A stretch of 64,000 bases of DNA from Trichopria drosophilae (Eukaryota > Arthropoda > Insecta > Hymenoptera > Diapriidae), in the NCBI GenBank assembly GCA_030407085.1, contig CM059584.1, positions 130,175,501 to 130,239,500 on the forward strand. Reading direction: 5' to 3'. Positions 9,643 to 18,718 of the stretch are shown piece after piece. The number at the start of each line of letters is the position of its first letter. The stretch's first letter is position 1. Below the pieces are notes generated by a model, which saw only the letters and a program-made list of their open reading frames with translations, ran no database searches and was not told the origin of the DNA. The translations under genes were made by a program, and so were the position numbers.

Positions 9643-11690
9643 ATATTTTTGGTGCCATAAATCTTTTGATAACAACTAAAGCGAGAGAGATTTATTATGA
9701 TATAGTGACTTAAATCATCTTTAAATATTTAAAATATTTCTTTACAAAAATGTTTCACACTTTGGAAAGTAATTACGTCAGTTCTTTCTTAACAATATTG
9801 TCAAGTACACTATAAAAAAGAGTAGTGTGAAATTACTATGCTCAACAAGGATAATCAGTAGGACCTGCTTTGAATGTGAATAAATCATCAGAAGCAGTAT
9901 GAAATTACCAAAAAAAGTGTAAATTTACAAAAAAATAAAGTGATTTCACACAGACGTGAACTGTGCATGTGAAAACGTAACAATTTTATACAAAATAGTA
10001 GTTCAAAACGTAGTCAAATTACATCGTTCAGAGTAGGTAAATATTAAAATCTACTTTGAATGTGACAATTTTAATATATTAAACATTTTAACAATAAATA
10101 GATTAAGTTTGGTTAGATTAGGTTATAAGGTTAGGTTAGGTTGTCATGTCAGGTTATGTTAGGTTAGGTTATATTTTTGGTGCCATAAATCTTTTGATAA
10201 CAAATTAACCGAGAGAGATTCAACGTGATATAGTGACTCAAATCATCTTTAAATATTAAAAATATTTCTTTACAAAAATGTTTCACACTTTGGGAAGTAA
10301 TTATGTCAGTTCTTTCTTAACAATATTATCAAGTACACTATAAAAAAGTGTAGTGTGAAAGTACCACGCTCAACGAGGATAATCAGTAGGACCTGCTTTG
10401 AATGTGAATAAATCATCAGAAGCAGTATGAAATTACCAAAAAAAGTGTAAATTTACAACAATTAAATAATTTGAACTGTGCATGTGCACACGTAACAATT
10501 TAACACAACCGTCATGTCATTTCACAACTAAAAATGAAATTTTACACAAAATAGTAGTTCAAAACGTAGTAAAATTACATTGTTCAGAGTAGGTAAATAT
10601 TAAAATCAACTTTGAATGTGACAATTTTAATATATTAAGCAATTTAACAATAGATAGATTAAGTTTGGTTAGATTGGGTTATAAGGTTAGATTAGGTTAC
10701 GTCATGTCAGGTTAGGTTAGGTTAGGTTATGTCATGTCATGTCATGTCAGATTATGTTAACAATATTGTCAAGTACACTATAAAAAAGTGTAGTGTGAAA
10801 TTACTACGCTCAACGAGAATAATCAGTAGGACCTGCTTTAAATGTGAATAAATCACCAGAAGCAGTATGAAATTACCTAAAAAAGTGTAAATTTACAACG
10901 AAATAAAGTGATTTCACACAGACGTGCACCGTGCATGTGCACACGTAACAATTTAACACAACCGCCACGTCATTTCACAACTAAAAATGAAATTTTACAC
11001 AAAATAGTAGTTCAAAACTTAGTAAAATAACATCGTTCAGGGTAGGTAAATAATAAAATCCACTTTGAATGTGACAATTTTACAATTTTAATATATTAAA
11101 CATTTTAACAATAAATAGATTAAGTTTGGTTAGATTAGGTTATAAGGTTAGGTTAGGTTAGGTTAGGTTATGTCATGTCATGTCAGGTTATGTCATGTCA
11201 GGTTAGGTTAGGTTAGGTAATATTTTTGGTGCCATAAATCTTTTGATAACAAATTAACCGAGAGAGATTTAACATGATATAGCGACTTAAATCATCTTTA
11301 AATATTTAAAATATTTCTTTACAAAAATGTTTCACACTTTGGAAAGTAATTATGTCAGTTCTTTCTTAACAATATTGTCAAGTACACTATAAAAAAGAGT
11401 AGTGTGAAATTACTACGCTCAATGAGGATAATCAGTAGGACCTGCTTTAAATGTGAATAAATCATCAGAAGCAGTATGAAATTACCAAAAAAAGTGTAAA
11501 TTTACAATGAAATAAAGTGATTTCACACAGACGTGAACTATGCATGTGCACACGTAACAATTTAACACAACCGTCACGTCATTTCACAACTAAAAATGGA
11601 ATTTTACACAAAATAGTAGTTCAAAACTTAGTAAAATTACTACATATTTACATCGTTTCAAAATAAAATTCTACTTTATATAAGTGTAAC
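9643..11690 (+). repeat. Four tandem copies of a ~0.5-kb repeat
   Basis: Copies start at about 9643, 10171, 10759 (5' truncated) and 11219. Each has GGTGCCATAAATCTTTTGAT near the 5' end (absent from the third), then TACACTATAAAAAAG, then AATCAGTAGGACCTGC, then GTGCACACGTAAC, and (except the last) a tail of TTAGG/TGTCATG microsatellite. Copies differ by scattered substitutions and indels. No protein is encoded. It looks like a local satellite or a tandemly amplified non-autonomous element. Confidence 0.85.
11123..11219 (+). repeat. TTAGG/TGTCATG microsatellite
   Basis: Several consecutive TTAGG units followed by TGTCATG units close the third copy of the tandem family. Shorter runs occur at about 10119-10170 and 10670-10755. 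TTAGG is the common insect telomere repeat, but these runs are short and interstitial and evidently move with the repeat unit. Confidence 0.8.
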
Positions 11691-11694
11691 TAAA

Positions 11695-12190
11695 GCTGTG
11701 TGGATGTACAGAATCCAACTCTGGGGTAGCGCATCAAATACAAATATTGACATAATTGATTTCAAGAAAAGTGGTTGGGAGACATAGTGAACACACCATG
11801 ATTTATACCAAATGATATAATCAGAAATCATCTGAAAATCAATACTGTCAAAGAAGAAATTACTCTATTTTATAAAAGCTATAAATTGAAAGACTTGCAA
11901 TTCACCCCAACAAGCTGGACCTTTTCAAACATTCTAGATCATACACAAGACTGAAGAAATACACATTTTTAGAATTTTCAAACCACTCAACTGCAGTTTT
12001 CACTGAAGACTTGGAAATAAATTTCTTATTTTATTTTTATTTTATTTATATTAAAACAAATTTTTTGTAATTTAGAATGAGTTCAATCTATCGGGATTGC
12101 ATCTTAAATGTTATATCTACAATTATGTAATTTCTTTTACTCATTGTCCTACTGGACAGATTGTAAATAAAATAAAGGAGAAAACAAATT
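11695..12190 (+). pseudogene. Jockey-type LINE 3' relic
   Basis: The plus strand encodes a broken version of the region after the reverse transcriptase of jockey-like LINEs: QLWGSASNTNID is followed by stops and then FIPNDIIRN and TVKEEITLFY in shifted frames. The tail contains ACTGGACAGATTGTAAATAA, typical of the 3' UTR of such elements. It is 5' truncated and carries several stop codons. It directly follows the four-copy repeat in the proposed intron. Confidence 0.7.
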
Positions 12191-12327
12191 TCTGGGAGGA
12201 TTTTACGCTGCTACAGACATTTTCGTGTCGATTCAGAATTTGTGACATGTAAATAAATTATGTTTCAGATTTTACTCTGCTAGCTTCAGTGTCATATTTC
12301 TTGAGCGTTAAAGGAGTTAGACATCAC

Positions 12328-12555
12328 ATTATAATGTACCTGAAGTTCTGAACGTTCATTGAAAGATCTCTCAGTTGTGTTTTAAGGATAAAATAAACCG
12401 ATGAAAATATAAAATATAGAAATTATAAATTTGGGACGTTTTAATAGTGAAAAAAACGTGAGAATTCAATAATGTTTTTTTTTTTATTAGTTTATGATAT
12501 GAAACTTTTGAGAAATTGTTCATTGAACGTTCGGAACTTCAGGTACATACATTAT
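12328..12555. mobile_element. Small hairpin MITE
   Basis: About 40-bp inverted ends: ATAATGTACCTGAAGTTCTG at 12331 pairs with GGAACTTCAGGTACATACAT near 12530-12552. The 228-bp unit is non-coding. Bases 12191-12327 hold nothing recognisable. Confidence 0.65.
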
Positions 12556-13497
12556 CCACTAAAAGGGAATCTCTAAATTCATGAATTGATTGTATTGTGT
12601 GAAAATCAAACATCTTAAAAATAGGTCCATAATCATGTGAGAAACGGTACAGAGGATTGTCTAATTTATGCGATAGAAATCTTAAAAACTTTGAACTGCT
12701 TCCAACCTACTGATGTATTTCAAATAAGTATGCCAAATTTCTCATGCCTGTACGTACAACGGGGAAGTATACTTTTGAAAATATGAATTATATAAAAAAA
12801 TATACTTCTAAAAATGAATTTAGTGATATAAACGTATCACTAAAATCAGACATTTTCAGGAATTGTATCTGGTAACACGTCTACATAATACGGTATTTTA
12901 TAAGGACAAAGGACAAAATAACAAAAAAAAATAGCACACGACAAAAATATCAGGTGTCAAAATATCACAAAATTTTATTATCACATTACAAAAATATCAC
13001 ACTGTATATACATGTATTTACATATTAATCACGATGATGTAAACATAATACTATTATTATTGTCATTATTCATAGCATGCTTATTGTATTACGGTAATTT
13101 ATTACTCATTGGATGATTGTTTCATTTAGTTAGTTTGCAATCATGGATTTGTCGTTTGTTGAAAGCGAAAAGGAAAAAGAATATTACATTATAACGGTTA
13201 CATGTATAAAACAATACGCTCTAAATCGGGAAATGTAACAAGGAGGTGTGTAGAATATTTTTCAGTGAAGCGTTGTACTACGTTAGTACAAATTAATTCT
13301 AGACGAAAAAGGGATAAGTTTTTATTATTGGTTTGTGAGTATTTACGTGGATTATTCTACAATGTGCATTGTTAATTGTTATGTATGAAGTATTTGAAAT
13401 ATTATTTGTAAATTGATGAATAAATCTGTTAATTTCGTGGAGATTTTCTTGTATTTAATTTTAGTTACTTGTATTCAATATTTTGTTCACTTTTATT
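12556..13497. other. AT-rich stretch, no gene seen
   Basis: No conserved coding frame. A few AAAATATCACA phrases near 12950-13010 are reverse-orientation relatives of the minisatellite that follows. Confidence 0.4.
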
Positions 13498-14546
13498 TGT
13501 GATATTTTGGTAATTTGTGATATTTTGGTAATTTGTTATATTTTGGTAATTTGTGATATTTTGGTAATTTGTAATATTTTGGTAATTTGTGATATTTTAA
13601 CGGTTTTTTTACGGTGATATTTTGGTAATTTCTGATTTTTTAACGGTAATATTTTGACGGTGATCTTTTGGTAATTTGTGATATTTTAGTAATTTGTAAT
13701 ATTTTGACGGTGATATTTTGGTAATTTGTGATATTTTGGTAATTTGTAATATTTTGACGGTGATATTTTGGTAATTTCTGATTTTTTAACGGTAATATTT
13801 TGACGGTGATCTTTTGGTAATTTGTGATATTTTAGTAATTTGTAATTTGTAATATTTTGGTAATTTGTGATATTTTGGTAATTTGTAATATTTTGACGGT
13901 GATTTTTTGGTAATTTGTGATATTTTAACGGTGATATTTTGGTAATTTGTGATATTTTAACAGCGATATTTTGGTAATTTGTGATATTTTGGTAATTTGT
14001 GCTATTTTAACGGCGATAATTTGGTAATTTGTGATATTTTGGTAATTTGTAATATTTTAAAGGTGATATTTTGGTAATTTGTAATATTTTAACGGTGATA
14101 TTTTGGTAATTTGTGATGTTTTACCGGTGATATTTTGGTAATTTGTAATATTTTAACGGTGATATTTTGGTAATTTATGATATTTTAACGATGATATTTT
14201 GGTAATTTGTGATATTTAAACGGTGACATTTTGGTAATTTGTGATATTTAAACGGTGACATTTTGGTAATTTGTGATATTTTGGTAATTTGTGATATTTT
14301 GACGGTGATATTTTGGTAATTTGTGATATTTTGACGGTGATATTTTGGTAATTTGTGATATTTTGGTAATTTGTGATATTTTGGTAATTTGTGAAATTTT
14401 GGTAATTTGTGATATTTTGGTAATTTGTGAAATTTTGGTAATTTGTGATATTTTGGTAATTTGTGAAATTTTGGTAATTTGTGATATTTTGGTAATTTGT
14501 GAAATTTTGGTAATTTGTGATATTTTGGTAATTTGTTATTTTGACG
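13498..14546 (+). repeat. 18-bp minisatellite with higher-order structure
   Basis: About 1.05 kb of GATATTTTGGTAATTTGT units, interspersed with shortened units ending TTTAACGGT or TTTGACGGT. At about 14363-14540 the units alternate GATATTTT and GAAATTTT, giving a regular 36-bp dimer. Because 18 is a multiple of three, frames stay open on both strands (for example the minus frame 14175-14612), but the peptides are only repeats of the DNA unit and not a plausible protein. Confidence 0.95.
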
Positions 14547-15424
14547 TCTGTTATTTAGACATGTAACCATTGTATCCATCGTTATCATAATCTTAGTCCC
14601 TGAAGTCCACAAATGGGAAATATTCGACCGTTATTCGAATGAATTTTATATTTTTATTTTATTTATTTATAATAGTACAGACGATATAACGCTCGTTATA
14701 TACAATAATTTATAATATAGGATGGTTTTTATCACAGCACTTAATTAACCCTTAAGGCGCACACGTACCTCAGAATAGCATAAGACGCATACGGGGGCTC
14801 TGTGACCCCAACGTCTAAATTGATCTCTGTAACGTACAGTGTTTAGAATTTCCTTGTAAAAAAATGATGGACTGTTGTTTATAACGTCATTCATAAGTTA
14901 TAATGGTTAGAATGACTGAAAATCAATTCAGTCGACCAGGAAAAAATTGGTAGCACGAACGTGTACAAAAAGTGACTTTTTTGGAGTAAACTATCATAAC
15001 TTTTTTAATTTTTACTATTTTAAGCTAAAATTTGAATCTGTGTAAGGTACGGGAATAATAAATACGGGTATAATGCCCCAAGACACTCAAAGGCTTTAAG
15101 TACAGGAATTTTTATTTTTTTAAATATTATGGGGATAAGAACATTACCGTTTGTTCTTTTGGAAGCACACTCAAAAACACTAATAAAAAATAAAAATTTC
15201 TTTCTCTGTATTACGTGTGACGCATATGGGGGCTCGACGTACCCCAGATTTTCAACGTTCGACTCAGTAATAATAAATAAATTTAAAAGATACAAATTCC
15301 ACGAAATGCAACGCGCCTCAATAAATTATGAAAGTCACATAAACTCGCAAAGAATATATCAAAATAAAAGATAAATATTAAATATTAAAAAGTCAGAATA
15401 TAAAGTTATACATAAATTAAATTC
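14547..15424. other. Repeat-derived stretch with GACGCATA...GGGGGCTC phrases
   Basis: TTAACCCTTAAGGCGCACAC near 14745 resembles the TTAACCC ends of piggyBac-like elements. The phrase GACGCATACGGGGGCTC near 14784 recurs as GACGCATATGGGGGCTC near 15220. No matching right end was found. The open frames at 15020-15374 on both strands do not resemble a protein. Confidence 0.35.
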
Positions 15425-15948
15425 AAGTTAGTATTCTGATACATACAACTTTAAACTAGATTTAAAAACTTGTAGGGACACGTAGCTCCTCAGGTCAGTA
15501 GGGGAAATATCCTACAATCTCCTCAATGGATTCATTGTTGAAAAATATGAAGCATTGGTTCTTACAGTATTTTCTTGTACGGGCCTGGTGAACCTGAGTG
15601 CAAAATTAATTGGCCTATTAGACAACTTTTCATGTAACGTTTGTCAATCTATGATGTCATAGATCAAGTTACGTAAGAATAAAATATCATAATAGGAATG
15701 CAATGATTTGATAGTTGGAATATTAAATTTTTTAATTATTGGACTCAAATCATGATTGAAACGATCTATCGGAGTTGTAGTTTTGAATGACAAATACCCA
15801 AGAAAACGCTGTTGGGTCGATTCCAAACGCATTATATCATAAGACAAGTAAGGTGACCAAATCAGTGAGCAATATGTTAAAGATGGTAACACCAGTGTTC
15901 TGTAAAGATAACTAAAAGAGTTTGGGTCCTTAAAAAATCTTGTGGTAT
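15425..15948 (-). pseudogene. LINE (jockey/CR1-like) relic
   Basis: The minus strand from about 15930 down to 15644 is open and encodes the segment following the reverse transcriptase: LPSLTYCSLIWSPYLSYDI, then RLESTQQRFLGYLSFK, and a distal SYYDILFLRNLIYDI. It continues with stops and shifts to about 15425 (HQARTRKY and a YVSEY-like end). It is truncated upstream, where the 15950-16557 foldback begins. It is a dead fragment in the proposed intron, antisense to the TJAP1-like gene. Confidence 0.75.
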
Positions 15949-15949
15949 G

Positions 15950-16557
15950 AATTATAAATAAATGTAGAAAATATCTTGGTTCTTATGGCCACATGAATTT
16001 ATTGAGCATTCAAATTAAAATTTAATACGTCTCCGTGATAAAGATGCATCATCTTCATAATTTTTTTTTAATTTGTAATTTGTTTCAATAAATTAGATTT
16101 TTTATATTTAATTTCTGAAATCTGTAATTCTAAATTTGATATTTCAAAATTCAATATTTTAAACTTTGATTTCTCGCTATATTCTACAAATTTGTTGTAA
16201 ATTTTAAATTGTGAAAAATTGTGTCCTAAATGTAGGTTACTATTAAATAAGTGATTGGGCAGCAGCCTTCTCTTTCTAGATGTAATTAAAAATGTCCTCT
16301 GATTAAGAATTTCTGTTTTGAATGCTACAAGATTAGACCAACTGTTGATGGAAAAAAGTGTACTTCTTCTATACGTTAATTGAATCGAACGTTTGAAGCT
16401 ACAGTTTATTGTGAATCCCTGATGATAATTCATAAAGTCCAATAATTACGAGAGTGATACATCTATATCACCTAGACGTATTAAATTTCTATTTTAATGT
16501 TCTATAAATTCATGTGAACATAACAACCAAGATATTTTCTACATTTATTTATAATTT
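15950..16557. mobile_element. Foldback with Penelope-like ORF fragment
   Basis: Ends are inverted repeats of about 110 bp, including AGAAAATATCTTGGTT near 15968 and its complement near 16528. Inside, the minus frame 16068-16442 (124 codons) reads SRKRRLLPNHLF followed by a charged helical stretch ending near IKYKKSNLLKQ. This resembles the N-terminal region of Penelope-like ORFs, where a basic motif precedes a coiled segment. I am not certain of that family. Inverted terminal repeats are common in Penelope-like elements. Confidence 0.4.
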
Positions 16558-16702
16558 ATAACCTTCGTCATGTGATTAATCATACTATGTATCAGAAAAA
16601 GACATACCTAAAATATAAATAATATAGTGTAAAAAATAGCAATGAATTTTTCGACATTAAGCGTAGGCAATTTTGTAATGTTCAGCGCAGCAATTTTACA
16701 TA

Positions 16703-16894
16703 CACTGTAAAAAATAGAAATAATGTTTACAAATTTATTGTAATTTTCATTAATTTTTAGTAATTTTCATACGTACAACATTGGAGTTTTACAATATTTG
16801 GTAAATTTACAATGTTGAACGTGGACAAATCACCACATTTTTACGAATGAAAATTACAACAGATTTGTAAAATTTATTTATATTTTTTACATTG
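16703..16894. mobile_element. MITE with CACTGTAAAA ends
   Basis: 192 bp between TA dinucleotides. About 55 bp at the left (CACTGTAAAAAATAGAAATA) pair with the right end (TATTTATATTTTTTACATTG). It is a relative of the element at 1774-2120 and has no coding capacity. Bases 16558-16702 and 16895-17079 hold GTAAAATT-rich filler. Confidence 0.7.
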
Positions 16895-17079
16895 TAGTTT
16901 GTGTTATGAATTTACTCCTTGTGTAAAGTTTCCTTTCGTCTGTATAAAATTTCCATGTAAAATTGTAAATTTGCAACACCATATCAAAATTAACCAATTA
17001 CAGTAGTAAATTCACAACAAAATAGTAAAATTCGTAGATTAGAATAGTAAATTTACAATTTCTTTTATTCCTGCTACAA

Positions 17080-17699
17080 TAAATCTCTATAAAGCCTTAG
17101 TGTTATCTATATTAACTTATGGATCAATTATTTGGTGCCCTTTATTGCAAAAAATGTCAACATTGATTACTACGATACTTATCTCATAAGTCCTGTTCAC
17201 CTATGAGTTATATCGATTCCGATTATTCTTTGGTAGCTTCACAAGTTGGTTTACCTTCTGTATCCTCCGTTCATGTCATTGATACTTTATTTGTTCGCAA
17301 AGTCATACGGGATTAATCAGATCAGAACAAATATCCTCACTTTTTTCAAATCGGGTTCAAACGTATGCCCTACGCCAACACCATACTATTAATGAATTAA
17401 GTTGTCAATTGTAAAAGTCGTGTTGAGGTTTAAACTTCAGCATCGTCCGGTTAAGGCGTGAATGAAACTGTGTTCCGTCTAATATTAAGAATGTTAACAG
17501 TTTTTTAGATTTTAAATCTAGGATTTGGAGTTTATTATACATTTATTTCTAGTTACATTTTCTTTTTCTATTATTAATTAAATGTTTCTTTTTATTGACA
17601 TATTTCTTTTGTTACTGCGCCATTGTATTATTTCATTTTGTGTAAAGGTCCATTTGGACCGTTTATGATTAAATAAATAAATAAATAAATAAATAAATC
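17080..17699 (+). pseudogene. LINE relic with AAAT tail
   Basis: The plus strand encodes post-RT motifs, LYKALVLSILTYGSIIWCP, then, after damage, MSYIDSDYSLVASQVGLPSV and VHVIDTLFVRKVI. The 3' end has GTCCATTTGGACCGTTTATG and finishes in six AAAT units at 17676-17699, a typical LINE tail. It is 5' truncated with stops, and distinct from the minus-strand relic at 15425-15948. Confidence 0.75.
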
Positions 17700-17767
17700 T
17701 TTTTTAGTAAAATTACAAGTGCATCTCCAATTTTTGTAATATTACTCTAATAAATTAGTCAATTAAC

Positions 17768-17797
17768 GTTTCGGTCATTTATTTTGACCCTCTTCAG
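17768..17797 (-). ncRNA. Hammerhead-ribozyme-like motif, minus copy
   Basis: Mirror copy of the motif at 18383 in the opposite arm: on the minus strand CTGAAGA, the GGTCA/TGACC helix and GAAAC in the same order with the same extra G. Confidence 0.35.
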
Positions 17798-18382
17798 AAT
17801 AGTATACAGTTCTATACAAAAAATACAAAATAATATAAATTACAAAAAAAAAATAAATATTTCTGAAAAACTTTTCACAATCTTTTATTTTGGGTTTTAT
17901 TTGAATTTTGATTTTGAATTTTATGTAATTGATTTTGTTTCTGCTTACCTGTAGGATTTATGGTATTGTTTTTGTTTTTGACATTATATGAGCCGGTTTG
18001 AATTTTGGAACCGTGACACTGTTAAAAAAATATAATCTACATTTGTCAAATTTTTACGCAACATACGAATAACAGTGCCTGAATAGTCACAAAAAATTCT
18101 TTTTTTCTTAAAATTATAGTTATATATTTTTTTTTTCTCTCTTTCATCCTTTTTTTCTGCTTACTGAGCGAAAACTCAAAAAAAATAATTTTTTTACAGT
18201 GTCACAGTTCCAAAATTCAAACCGGCTCATATAATGTCAAAAACAAAAACAATACCATAAATGCTGCAGGTAAGCAGAAACAAAATCAATTACATAAGAT
18301 TATGAAAAGTTTTTCAGAAATATTAATTTTTTTATTGTAATTTATATTATTTTGTATTTTTTGTATAGAACTATATACTATT

Positions 18383-18411
18383 CTGAAGAGGGTCAAAGTA
18401 AATGACCGAAA
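18383..18411 (+). ncRNA. Hammerhead-ribozyme-like motif, plus copy
   Basis: CTGAAGA at 18383-18389, a 5-bp helix GGTCA (18391-18395)/TGACC (18403-18407), then GAAAC from 18408. This matches the CUGANGA - stem II - GAAA core of a type I hammerhead, except for one extra G between core and helix. Stem III is short or absent, as in minimal Penelope hammerheads. Activity is unproven. Confidence 0.35.
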
Positions 18412-18432
18412 CGTTAATTGTCTAATTTATTA

Positions 18433-18718
18433 ATACCAATTAAATCTGACATAAAATACAAGAAAAATCAAGAACATTTCACTTACGAAAGAGTTAGAAA
18501 AGAAAGAAAGATTTATTTATTACTCTAATAAATATTAAAACAAAACAAATTTGTTTATCGATGATTCTATTTATTCTTCTTCATTTGACTTAAAATACGT
18601 CCTTTACAAAGTTTAAAGAAGTTTATTTCAAATTTACCTCAAAAAGTAAATTGCAATGCTCACTAAATAATGTAAAATTCAAGCGAAACCATGAAACGAT
18701 ACAAATTTCTATATTCAG
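18433..18718. other. Intron end before the TJAP1-like exon
   Basis: AT-rich intronic sequence with no repeat recognised, ending in the acceptor TTTCTATATTCAG. Confidence 0.5.

Larger units (their letters stand above)
17749..18432. mobile_element. Penelope-type inverted terminal repeats
   Basis: About 17749-18035 is highly similar to the reverse complement of about 18190-18432; the right arm lacks a short internal segment. Both arms carry GACCGAAACGTTAATT preceded by TGACCCTC/GAGGGTCA and CTGAAGA, the arrangement of the hammerhead-like motif known from Penelope-like element repeats. The central 150 bp are T-rich and non-coding. No complete Penelope ORF is present, so this is either a foldback remnant or two inverted solo repeats. 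Confidence 0.5.
9330..18718 (+). other. Proposed 9.4-kb GC-AG first intron
   Basis: Bounded by GCAAGT at 9330 and by TTTCTATATTCAG ending at 18718. The intron is made mostly of repeats described separately: a ~0.5-kb tandem family, LINE relics on both strands, an 18-bp minisatellite, foldback elements and Penelope-type inverted repeats. No other convincing exon is seen inside it. Confidence 0.5.

Noticed and set aside
11123..11219. Telomere or telomere-adjacent sequence
   Set aside because: Only a few TTAGG units, interrupted and mixed with TGTCATG, within an internal tandem unit.
13498..14546. CRISPR array
   Set aside because: Regular repeats without unique spacers; eukaryotic minisatellite.
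14175..14612. 145-codon minus frame with HKLPKY repeats
   Set aside because: Produced entirely by the 18-bp minisatellite, whose period is a multiple of three; the opposite strand is open as well.
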